Under the pieces are notes generated by a model that saw nothing but the letters and a program-made list of their open reading frames with translations, searched no databases and was not told the DNA's origin. A stretch of DNA of 64,000 nucleotides, taken from positions 62,001-126,000 of the forward strand of contig NZ_LGED01000024.1 of assembly GCF_001280085.1 (NCBI RefSeq). The letters are read 5' to 3'. Within the stretch, counting starts at the first letter, position 1. Each line of letters opens with the position of its first letter. This stretch comes from Saccharothrix sp. NRRL B-16348 (GTDB lineage: Bacteria > Actinomycetota > Actinomycetes > Mycobacteriales > Pseudonocardiaceae). The position numbers were made by a program, and so were the translations under genes. Below are positions 55,599 through 64,000 of the stretch, in pieces.

Positions 55599-57092
55599 TC
55601 AGTGCTGGTGACCCGCGAGCAGCTCGCGCGTCTCCTGGATCTTCTTGAACGACTTCGGCTCGGTCACCGCGGCACGCGCCGCGAAACCGGTCGAGCCCGG
55701 CGCGACGGCCGGCTTGCCCGGCGTGAACAGCCAGGTCCGGAACAGCTCGTCGAGCTGCTTGCCGGACAGCTCCTCGGCGAACGCGATGAACTCGTCCGTC
55801 GTCGCGTTGCCGTTGCGCTGCGCGGCCGGCCACTCCCGCAGCAGCTCGAAGAACGCCTCGTCGCCGATCTCGCCGCGCAACGCGTGCACGGTCAGCGCGC
55901 CCCGGTCGTACACGGCGGTGTGGAACTGGTTCGACGCGCCCGGGTCACCGGGCAGGACCTGCCAGAACGGGCTGTCGGCCGGGTAGAGGGCGTAGACGTA
56001 GTCCGAGTTCTCCTGGACCGTGCCCTCGCCGACGTGCTCGGACCACAGCCACTCCGCGTAGCTGGCGAAGCCCTCGTTCAGCCAGATGTCCTTCCAGCCC
56101 TGCACGGACACCGAGTCGCCGAACCACTGGTGCCCGACCTCGTGCGCCACGACGTACGTGTTCGCGCCGCGGCGGAAGAACCCGGCGTCGTAGGTCGAGC
56201 GGGTCTGGTTCTCCAGCGCGAAGCCGATGCCCGGCGTCGCCACGCCGCCCTGCGCCTCGAACGGGTAAGTCCCGAACTGCGACTCCAGGAACTCCGTCAC
56301 CTCGGGCGTGCGCTCGATGCTGGCCACGGCCGCGCCGTAGTCCGCGCCGAGCCGCTCCGAGTAGGCGTTGAGCACCGGCTGGCCGTTCGGCGCGGTCGAC
56401 TGGCGGATCTCGAACTGGCCGATCGCGATGAACGCCAGGTACGTGGCCATGGGCTCCAGGCTGCGGTAGCGCCAGCGGGTCCAGCCGTTGATCTGCTGGG
56501 CCGTGCCGCCGAACGTGCCGTTGGAGATCACCTCGACGCCGGTGGGCACGGCCACCGAGATGTCGAACTTCGCCTTGTCGGTCGGGTGGTTGTTGCTCGG
56601 GAACCACCACGGCGCGATGTCGGGCTGGTCGATCGCCAGCGCGCCGTCCGGCGTCCGCTTCCACGACGTGTAGCCGTCCACGGCGTGCGTGGAGGGCACG
56701 TCGGAGTACGTGACGACGACCGTCACGTTCGCGCCCTGCTTCAGCGTGCCGCGCGGGTCGACCACGAGTTCGCCACCGGACTGCGAGAACTCGGCGACCT
56801 TGTTGTTCACCCGGACGGAACTGACCTTCAACAGGAAGTCGAGGTTGAACCGGCTCAAGTCCTGAGTGGTTTTGGCCAGGATCGTCGTGGTGCCGGAAAG
56901 GGTGTCGCTCGCCGGCTGGTAGTTGAGCCTGATGTCGTAATGGGAAACGTCGTACCCGCCGTTGCCCGCATTCGGGTAGTAAGGGTCGCCGATGCCGGGC
57001 GCTCCTGGTTGGGCCGCCGTCGCCGTGCCGGCGAGCAGGAGCACGGACGCCGCGGTGGCGGTACCGAGGGTCAGCTTCGCTCTCAGGGACAT
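55599..57092 (-). CDS. Secreted M1 family zinc aminopeptidase
   Basis: The 497-residue precursor has a signal peptide (MSLRAKLTLGTATAASVLLLAGTATAA, cleavage near residue 27). The mature protein has an N-terminal beta-sandwich domain and the thermolysin-like catalytic domain with zinc motif HEVGHQWFGD (His317, Glu318, His321) and the third ligand Glu340 in LNEGFASY. The GXMEN exopeptidase motif is changed to GFALENQ (residues 290-296). The C-terminal part is short, so it lacks the large domain IV of cytosolic PepN. It probably cleaves N-terminal residues of peptides outside the cell. Confidence 0.93.
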   Translation of the reverse strand: MSLRAKLTLGTATAASVLLLAGTATAAQPGAPGIGDPYYPNAGNGGYDVSHYDIRLNYQPASDTLSGTTTILAKTTQDLSRFNLDFLLKVSSVRVNNKVAEFSQSGGELVVDPRGTLKQGANVTVVVTYSDVPSTHAVDGYTSWKRTPDGALAIDQPDIAPWWFPSNNHPTDKAKFDISVAVPTGVEVISNGTFGGTAQQINGWTRWRYRSLEPMATYLAFIAIGQFEIRQSTAPNGQPVLNAYSERLGADYGAAVASIERTPEVTEFLESQFGTYPFEAQGGVATPGIGFALENQTRSTYDAGFFRRGANTYVVAHEVGHQWFGDSVSVQGWKDIWLNEGFASYAEWLWSEHVGEGTVQENSDYVYALYPADSPFWQVLPGDPGASNQFHTAVYDRGALTVHALRGEIGDEAFFELLREWPAAQRNGNATTDEFIAFAEELSGKQLDELFRTWLFTPGKPAVAPGSTGFAARAAVTEPKSFKKIQETRELLAGHQH

Positions 57093-57148
57093 GCGGAGAA
57101 GCTAGTCGCGGCCACCGGTGGGCTGTACCCCCGTCGGTAGGATTCCTC

Positions 57149-58777
57149 CTACTGGAATGCGGTTGACACGGCTGCCTTCAAGCGGGCGTGCAGATCGCGC
57201 AATTCGTGGCGTTCCGCCCGGATTTCCACCACCCGGATTCCGCTCGGCCGGTCGAGGGCCCGGCGCAACTCGTCCGGTGTGCCCGCTTCGGTGTGCGGCA
57301 CGTGGTGCGCCGCGCACAGCGCCTTCAGGTCGACGCCGTGCGGCGTGCCGAAAACGCGTTCGAAGGTCCGCTCGTGCTCTTTCGCGCCCTGCTCCAGCAA
57401 CGCGAAGATGCCGCCGCCGTCGTCGTTGAGCACGACCACGGTCAGGTCCGGCCGCGGCTCGCCGGGACCGATGAGCAGGCCGTTCGCGTCGTGCAGGAAC
57501 GTCAGGTCGCCGATCAGGGCGTAGGTCGGGCCGCGGGTGAGCGCGATGCCCGCGGCGGTCGAGACGCTGCCGTCGATGCCCGCCACGCCCCGGTTGGCGT
57601 ACGTGCGGACGTCGCGGCGCGGCTCGGCGACCAGGTCCACGTCGCGGACCGGGTTGGACGAGCCGAGGAACAGGTTCGCGCCCGGCGGCAGCGCGGCGAC
57701 CACGTCGCGGGCCACGTGCAGGCCGGTCGGCCAGGGCTGCTTCGCCAGCAGGCCGTCCACCACGTCGGCGACGGCCTTGTCCGCGTGCTGCCAGGCGGTG
57801 AGCCAGTCGTCGTCCACGTCGTGCTCGCCGAGCACCAGGTCGGTGGACGTGTGGGTGGCGGTGAACTGCGGGTCCGGCCAGTCCAGGTCGTCGGACAGCA
57901 CGTGCACGACGGGGGTCCGCGCGATGAGCTTGAGCACACCCCGGGAGAGGGTGGCGCGGCCGACGACGACCACCGCCTGCGGCCGGAGGCGGTCGGGCAG
58001 CTCGCCCGCGTTGAGCAGGAGCGTGCCGTGGCGCAGGCCGTGGCCGGTCGGTTCGGCGACCACCGGCCAGCCGGCGCGTTCGGCCAGGTCGGAGAGGTCG
58101 TGCTCGGTGTCGCCGACGATCACCAGGGTGCGCGGGCCGAGGTGGTCGGCGGCGTGCGTGGAGGTGGTCGTGCGGCGGGCCGTGCGGGTCCACGGCATGT
58201 CGAACGGGCGGCCGTCGAGGCTCTCCGGCCAGTCGACGTCCCCGTCGGGCACCAGGGGCTCGCGGAACGGGACGTTGACGTGCACCGGGCCCTGCTCCCG
58301 CGCGGTGGCCACGGCGCGGCACACCAGGGAGCGCCACAGGCCGTTCTGGTTCGCCCGGCGTTCGGCGATGGGGAACTGGAGCGTGTCCAGGCCGAAGATC
58401 CGCTGCTGGTCCACGGTCTGGCTGGCGCCCGTGCGGTACAGCTCGACCGGGCGGTCCGCGGTGAGCGCGATGACCGGGACGCCCGCGTGCCCGGCCTCCA
58501 GCATGGCGGGGTGCAGGTTCGCCACGGCGGTGCCGGACGTGCAGGTGACGGCGGTGACCTCGTCGTTGCCCTTGGCCAGGCCGAGGGCGAGGAAGCCCGC
58601 GGTGCGCTCGTCCACGCGGACGTGCAGCGTGAGCCGGCCCGCCGCGGCTGCCTCGTGCAGGGCGAACGACAGCGGCGCGTTGCGCGATCCGGGGCTCAGC
58701 ACGACGTGTCGGACGTCGTTGCGGATCAGCTCGTCGACGAGCACCCTGGCCTGCGCGGTGGACGGGTTCACCCGCAC
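57149..58777 (-). CDS. menD: 2-succinyl-5-enolpyruvyl-6-hydroxy-3-cyclohexene-1-carboxylate synthase
   Basis: The GTG at 58777 is chosen (VRVNPSTAQARVLVDEL); GTG 58771 (VNPSTAQ) would match the usual actinobacterial start MNPST, and a longer frame to 58810 also exists. The 542-residue ThDP enzyme condenses isochorismate with 2-oxoglutarate. Motifs are SPGSRNAPLSFALHEA, HVRVDERTAGFLALGLAKG, TSGTAVANLHPAMLEA, GPVHVNVPFREPLVPD, and LTFLHDANGLLIGPGEPRPDLTVVVLNDDGGGIFALLEQG (ThDP). Divergent to menB. Confidence 0.95.
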   Translation of the reverse strand: MRVNPSTAQARVLVDELIRNDVRHVVLSPGSRNAPLSFALHEAAAAGRLTLHVRVDERTAGFLALGLAKGNDEVTAVTCTSGTAVANLHPAMLEAGHAGVPVIALTADRPVELYRTGASQTVDQQRIFGLDTLQFPIAERRANQNGLWRSLVCRAVATAREQGPVHVNVPFREPLVPDGDVDWPESLDGRPFDMPWTRTARRTTTSTHAADHLGPRTLVIVGDTEHDLSDLAERAGWPVVAEPTGHGLRHGTLLLNAGELPDRLRPQAVVVVGRATLSRGVLKLIARTPVVHVLSDDLDWPDPQFTATHTSTDLVLGEHDVDDDWLTAWQHADKAVADVVDGLLAKQPWPTGLHVARDVVAALPPGANLFLGSSNPVRDVDLVAEPRRDVRTYANRGVAGIDGSVSTAAGIALTRGPTYALIGDLTFLHDANGLLIGPGEPRPDLTVVVLNDDGGGIFALLEQGAKEHERTFERVFGTPHGVDLKALCAAHHVPHTEAGTPDELRRALDRPSGIRVVEIRAERHELRDLHARLKAAVSTAFQ

Positions 58778-58866
58778 ATTGTCGCTCAGCGCGCGACCAG
58801 GTGATTCCACGCGCTGAGCCGGACCGGGCCCGCTCTCAGCCGCGGCGCGGGCCTATTGTCCCTGCC

Positions 58867-59777
<911 letters not shown>

Positions 59778-59778
<1 letters not shown>

Positions 59779-60842
59779 TGATCACCTTCGAGGAGTTGCG
59801 CGCCGCCCTGAATGGCGAGGGTGGCCTGGTGACGGCACAGCCCGGCCCGACCGCTCCGCTGCGCGGGTGGGAGACCGGAGCCGTGCTCGCGGTCGCGACG
59901 TCGGGCTCCACCGGCGAGCCGAAGACCGTGCTGCTCGGCGCGGACGCGCTCACCACGTCCGCCGAGCTGACCCACGCCCGCCTCGGCGGGCCCGGCACGT
60001 GGCTGCTCGCCCTGCCGACGACGCACATCGCGGGCATCCAGGTGCTGGTGCGGTCGGTCGTGGCGGGCACCGAGCCGGGCGTGATGGACCTGGCCCCCGG
60101 TTTCCGCGCCGTCGACTTCGCGGTCGCGTCCCGGCCGGTGCTGGCCACGCCGGGACGCCACTACACCGCGCTCGTGCCCACGCAGCTGGCCCGCCTGGTC
60201 GCCACCGACGGCCCGGGGCTGGCCGCCGCCCGGCAGTTCGACGCCGTGCTGATCGGCGGCGCCGCCACCCCGCCCGCCCTGCTGGAACGGTCTCGGGAGC
60301 TGGGCGTGCGGGTGGTCACCACGTACGGGATGAGCGAGACGTCCGGTGGCTGCGTGTACGACGGGCTGCCGCTGGACGGCGTGCGCGTGCGGCTGGCCGA
60401 CGGCCGGATCGAGGTCGGCGGCCCCGTGCTGGCGCTGGGCTACCAGGGCGACGAGCCGTTCGGGGAGTGGTTCCGCACCGGCGACCTCGGCCGCATCCGC
60501 CCCGACGGGACGTTGGAGGTGCTCGGCCGCGCCGACGACGTGATCATCAGCGGCGGCGAGAACGTCGTGCCGACCAGGGTCGAGCGGGTGCTGGCGGCCC
60601 AGCCCGGCGTGCGGGAGGCGTGCGTGGTGGGGCTGGCCGACCCGGAATGGGGTCAGGTGGTGGCGGCGGCCGTGGTGCCGGAAGATCCGGGTGACCCTCC
60701 CGACGCGGACGAGCTGTGCGCGGCGGTCGGCGAGGTGGTGGGGCGGTTCGCCATGCCGAAGCGGGTCGCGTTCGTGACGGAACTGCCGCTGCGCGGCCCG
60801 GGCAAGGTGGATCGGAGGGCGGTCGCTAGCTCGTTTGGGTGA
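59778..60842 (+). CDS. menE: o-Succinylbenzoate-CoA ligase
   Basis: The 354-residue AMP-forming ligase is short, as in mycobacterial MenE, because the N-terminal adenylate domain is reduced. Motifs are VATSGSTGEPKTVLL (P-loop), TTYGMSETSGGCVYDGLPL, WFRTGDLGRIRPDGTLEVLGRADDVIISGGENV and GPGKVDRRAVAS (catalytic lysine of the C domain). Its ATG overlaps the menB stop (TGATG). Product, o-succinylbenzoyl-CoA, is the MenB substrate. Confidence 0.95.
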
Positions 60843-60973
60843 GTTTCTGTCTTGTTAGCGACCTTGTTGGTTGACAGCTAACCACGCCAGGCGATTGGCT
60901 CGGCAGCGCCGAGACGCGAGCGGCCCTGCCGCGGTCACCTCCGCACCGCCGCGTCCGGACGAGGAGTGCTGCG

Positions 60974-62170
60974 ATGACCAGGCGCTACCTGATACCGCTC
61001 GCCGTCGCCACCGTCCTGACCGCCGGTCTGGCGGCGCCCGCCGCCGCCGAGGGTGACCGCGAGTGGACGGCCGACCTCTCCACCGTGAACGCCGACGACA
61101 ACGGCGTCACGACGCACGACGGCACGGTGCGGCTCGACCGCGCCGCGCCGACGCCCGCCAGCGCGCGGGCCGCCCTCCGCACCGGGTTCCTGCAACTCGA
61201 CCCGCGGACGTTCGACGCGCCGGTCAACGCCGTCGCCGCGGCCGTGAAGAGCGACGTCCCCGCCGGCGCCGAGGTCGCCGTGGACGTGCGCGGCGCGTTG
61301 GGCGACGAGCAGTGGACCGAGTGGGTCGAGGCGCGTCCCGACGCGCCCGCCGTGCTGCCGACCTCGGTCACCACCGTGCAGGTCCGGTTGGCGCTCACGG
61401 CCGAGAAGGCGTCGCCCGAGGTGAGCCGGGTCGACCTGCGGGCGTTCACCTCGGTCGCCGCGTCGGACGTCGGCGCGCAGGCCGCGGGCCTGTCCTACCG
61501 GATCTACGCGACCCGTGAGGGCCTGGTCGGCGGCACGACCGCGAACGGGCACGTGATCGTCAGCCGCGACCACTTCGTCGCCCTGCCGTCACGGCGCGGC
61601 CTGTCCGCCAAGGGCACCGGCACGTACAGCGTGCGGGTGTGCGCGGCGAACGGCCGCTGCGAGTGGGCGCCGGTGTGGGACGTCGGCCCCTGGAACACCA
61701 AGGACGACTACTGGAACCCGTCGGCCACCCGGGAGATGTGGAAGAACCTGCCCCAGGGCAAGCCCGAGGCGCAGGCCGCGTACCAGGACGGCTACAACGG
61801 CGGCAAGGACCAGTTCGGCCGCACCGTGGCCAACCCGGCGGGCATCGACCTGGCCGACGGCACGTTCTGGGACGGCCTGAAGCTGACCGACAACGCGTGG
61901 GTCACCGTCACCTACCAGTGGACCGGTTCGGGCCCGGCGGGCTTCGTCCGCACCGCGGGCGATCCGCTGAACGTGCGCAGCGGCGCGACGTCGACCGCCG
62001 CGCAGGTCGGCCTGGCCGCGAACTACGCGCAGGTCCGGGTCGAGTGCCAGGTCACCGGCCAGTCGGTGACGGGCTCCCAGGGCACGTCGAACATCTGGTT
62101 CCGGATCGCGGCGGGCAAGTTCATCGCCCGGGCCTACGTGTCGGGCGTGTCCGGCGCCACCGCCTGCTGA
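60974..62170 (+). CDS. Secreted protein with C-terminal SH3-like domain
   Basis: ATG 60974 has GAGGAG about nine bases upstream. The 398-residue protein begins with a signal peptide (MTRRYLIPLAVATVLTAGLAAPAAAEGD). The middle part (residues ~30-160) looks like an extracellular beta-rich module; residues ~170-320 contain a cysteine pair in VRVCAANGRCEWAPVWDVGPWNTKDDYWNP and resemble domains of secreted actinobacterial hypothetical proteins. The last ~70 residues (PLNVRSGATSTAAQVG) resemble an SH3 domain. Likely a cell-wall-binding or wall-lytic accessory, but no catalytic motif is certain. A menE-menA insertion. Confidence 0.7.
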   Translation: MTRRYLIPLAVATVLTAGLAAPAAAEGDREWTADLSTVNADDNGVTTHDGTVRLDRAAPTPASARAALRTGFLQLDPRTFDAPVNAVAAAVKSDVPAGAEVAVDVRGALGDEQWTEWVEARPDAPAVLPTSVTTVQVRLALTAEKASPEVSRVDLRAFTSVAASDVGAQAAGLSYRIYATREGLVGGTTANGHVIVSRDHFVALPSRRGLSAKGTGTYSVRVCAANGRCEWAPVWDVGPWNTKDDYWNPSATREMWKNLPQGKPEAQAAYQDGYNGGKDQFGRTVANPAGIDLADGTFWDGLKLTDNAWVTVTYQWTGSGPAGFVRTAGDPLNVRSGATSTAAQVGLAANYAQVRVECQVTGQSVTGSQGTSNIWFRIAAGKFIARAYVSGVSGATAC

Positions 62171-62224
62171 TCACGCGACCACCCGGGAGCGGGTCCCCGT
62201 TCACCATGTCGGAGGATGTCCGTC

Positions 62225-63097
62225 ATGGCCACAGTCGCCCAGTGGGTATCGGGGACCCGCCCCCGCACGCTGCCGAACTCGATCGCGCCCGTGCTGGTCG
62301 GCTCGGGCGCCGCGCACCACATCGACGGCCTCAACCCGACGTGGGCGGCGCTGGCGCTCGTGGTGGCGGTGGCGTTGCAGGTGGGTGTGAACTACGCCAA
62401 CGACTACTCCGACGGCATCCGGGGAACGGACGCGCACCGCGTCGGCCCGTTCCGCCTGGTCGGGTCGGGTGCGGCCGATCCGCGGTCGGTGCGCACGGCG
62501 GCGTTCGCGGCGTTGGGCGTGGCCGCGCTGGTCGGCCTGGCGCTGGTGGTGCTGTCGGGCCGGTACTGGATGGTGGCGTTCGGCGCGGTGTGCATCGCGG
62601 CGGCGTGGTTCTACACCGGTGGCCGCAAGCCGTACGGGTACTCGGGTCTCGGCGAGCTGGCCGTGTTCCTGTTCTTCGGGCCCGCGGCGGTGCTCGGCAC
62701 GCTGTACGTGCAGACCGGGGAGGTCACCGGCATCGGGATCGGCGGCGCGGTCGCGATGGGCGCGTTCTCGACCGGCGTGATGATCGCGAACAGCCTGCGC
62801 GACATCCCGACGGACATCCAGGCGGGCAAGCGCACGCTGGCGTCCACCCTGGGCGACCGGGACTCCCGCCGGCTGTACCTGGCCCTGGTCTCGATCCCGT
62901 TCCTGATCACGCTGGCGATCGGCTTGCGCGTGCCGCTGGCCCTGATCGGCTTCCTGGCCCTGCCACTGGCCGTGCTGGGCGCGCGGCGGGTGCTGAACGG
63001 CAGCACGGGCCGCGACCTGATCCCCGTGCTGCGCGACACGGGCCTGGCGATGCTGGTGTGGGGCATCGCCGTGCCGGTCGCCCTGGTGCTCGGCTGA
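62225..63097 (+). CDS. menA: 1,4-Dihydroxy-2-naphthoate polyprenyltransferase
   Basis: GGAGG at 62211-62215 sits nine bases before ATG 62225, so this start is preferred to ATG 62216. The 290-residue UbiA-family membrane enzyme attaches the polyprenyl chain to DHNA. About eight membrane helices, NYANDYSDGIRGTDAHRVGP (first Asp motif), and NSLRDIPTDIQAGKRTLASTLGDRDSR (second Asp motif) are visible. Its stop adjoins that of the convergent last gene. Confidence 0.96.
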   Translation: MATVAQWVSGTRPRTLPNSIAPVLVGSGAAHHIDGLNPTWAALALVVAVALQVGVNYANDYSDGIRGTDAHRVGPFRLVGSGAADPRSVRTAAFAALGVAALVGLALVVLSGRYWMVAFGAVCIAAAWFYTGGRKPYGYSGLGELAVFLFFGPAAVLGTLYVQTGEVTGIGIGGAVAMGAFSTGVMIANSLRDIPTDIQAGKRTLASTLGDRDSRRLYLALVSIPFLITLAIGLRVPLALIGFLALPLAVLGARRVLNGSTGRDLIPVLRDTGLAMLVWGIAVPVALVLG

Positions 63098-64000
63098 TCA
63101 CACCGGTGCCGGGAGCAGCGCGCCGGACACCTCCAGGAAGTCGCGAACGGCCGGCGAGTCGCCGTGGTCGCGCAGCCGGCTCCGCAGGTCGGTGACCGCA
63201 TCGACTGAGCGCGAGGACTTGACGGTGGCCGCGAGCTTGGCCGCGGCCAGGCCTGCGGCGGCCGCGGCCTCCAGGTCGTGGTGGTCTAGAGCGGCGCGGG
63301 ACAGGGCGGCTTGGGCCATGGAGCCTCGACGGGCGCGGTTCTGGCGTTCGGACTCCGCGATGGACAGGCGGGCGAAGCGGGCGGCTTCGTCGGGGCGCTG
63401 GAGGTCGCGGAAGGTGTGCGCGTGCTCGCCGTTGAGGTAGGCGGCGTCGATGAACCTCGCCCACTCGGGTTCCTCGTCCTGGTCGACGCGTTCGAACGTG
63501 CTCTCGGAGAGGTGCACGCTGCGGACGGCCGCCTTGGCATCACCGAGGGCTGCCTCAGCGCGGGCTTGGAGGGCGTAGAGATCGGCCAGGCAGGCCTCGG
63601 AGTGACCTTGGGCCAGTCCGGCCCGGCCCGCCTTGGCCAACTGCACGGCGTGATCGGGGTGACCAGTGAGGGTGGCCTGGTCGGACAGACCTGCCAACAC
63701 GTGCGCACCGAGTTCGGGGCTGCCGGCGGCTTGGGCCAGGCGCAGGGACTGGATCAGGTAGCGCTGGGCCAGGGAATGCTCGCTGTTGTCGAACGACATC
63801 CAACCGAGCAGGTAGAGCTGTTCGGCGGCTGCCTCGTAGAGGGCGCGGCCGGTCTCGGTCGTGGGATCGTTCGACTTGAGCAACGGCACGATCTTGGCGG
63901 TCAGGTAGGTGGAGAGCTGTTCGCGAGCGTGGCCGCCTCCGCGCATGACGTCGAGTTCCTGGAAGACGCCGAACGTGCGACGGATCGCCTCGACCTGCTC
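63098..64000 (-). CDS. TPR-containing regulator, C-terminal part (5' truncated by the window)
   Basis: The frame runs off the right edge; 301 codons are visible. The text has repeated helical pairs (LYEAAAEQLYLLGWMSFDNSEHSLAQRYLIQSLRLAQ, SEACLADLYALQARAEAALGDAKAAVRSV, AARFARLSIAESERQNRARRGSMAQAALSRAAL), which read as tetratricopeptide repeats. GVFQELDVMRGGGHAREQLSTYL at the visible start is typical of actinobacterial regulators with an N-terminal XRE helix-turn-helix, so the missing part probably holds one. Target and signal are unknown. Confidence 0.7.
   Translation of the reverse strand, partial: EQVEAIRRTFGVFQELDVMRGGGHAREQLSTYLTAKIVPLLKSNDPTTETGRALYEAAAEQLYLLGWMSFDNSEHSLAQRYLIQSLRLAQAAGSPELGAHVLAGLSDQATLTGHPDHAVQLAKAGRAGLAQGHSEACLADLYALQARAEAALGDAKAAVRSVHLSESTFERVDQDEEPEWARFIDAAYLNGEHAHTFRDLQRPDEAARFARLSIAESERQNRARRGSMAQAALSRAALDHHDLEAAAAAGLAAAKLAATVKSSRSVDAVTDLRSRLRDHGDSPAVRDFLEVSGALLPAPV

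Noticed and set aside
58801..58866. N-terminal extension of MenB
   Set aside because: The frame is open, but GTG 58867 matches the usual MenB start and the upstream text is not conserved-looking.

Overview
This is a high-GC actinobacterial chromosome segment. The full nuoA-N operon, menaquinone (not ubiquinone) synthesis, an MgtA-type mannosyltransferase, a ring-hydroxylating phenylacetate gene set and an actinomycete integrative and conjugative element (AICE) point to Pseudonocardiales (Saccharothrix, Lentzea or Actinosynnema-like). The genus is an inference from gene content, not from a search.

Region 1 (1-8345) is the right end of an AICE. It carries a partial membrane protein, an FtsK/TraB-type DNA translocase, a 58-residue CxxC protein, a primase-polymerase-like protein, a tRNA-guanine-transglycosylase/DpdA-like protein, a RepA-like AAA ATPase, a 125-bp tandem duplication rich in CTGTCCC, an excisionase and a tyrosine integrase. 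The element abuts the 3' end of a tRNA-Tyr gene (8346-8426, minus strand), which is the probable attachment site. Its left end lies outside the window.

Region 2 (8549-18470) is chromosomal and mixed: yajQ, an orphan rmlA, htpX, an unusual three-gene set of NuoB/NuoC/NuoI paralogues without NuoD, a LysR regulator, a small Pro/Gln-rich protein, an AraC regulator facing a TIGR03086 protein, a DUF574 methyltransferase, a dimethylarginine hydrolase-like gene facing an Lrp regulator, and a crotonase-fold protein that lacks both usual catalytic glutamates.

Region 3 (18690-46682) is centred on respiration: korAB, a long disordered membrane-anchored protein, rarD, a polyprenyl diphosphate synthase and the complete 14-gene complex I operon. 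All nuo genes and grcC are on the minus strand with overlaps or very short gaps, so nuoA-N-grcC looks like one transcription unit. Two perfect Rex-type operators lie upstream of nuoA and a third, imperfect one lies just upstream of menJ. menJ (menaquinone reductase), menG and two GT4 glycosyltransferases follow. Two intergenic gaps 19 kb apart share an unusual interspersed repeat.

Region 4 (46815-64000) holds an IMPase-family phosphatase, a membrane protein, paaABCDE (phenylacetyl-CoA epoxidase), a DUF3592 protein, menF, a sigma factor with its CU044_5270-family partner, a secreted M1 peptidase, menD, menB, menE, a secreted SH3-like protein, menA and the 3' part of a TPR regulator. With grcC, menJ and menG the window encodes most of the chorismate-to-menaquinone route next to the complex I that reduces the quinone. 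menC, menH and a DHNA-CoA thioesterase were not seen here.
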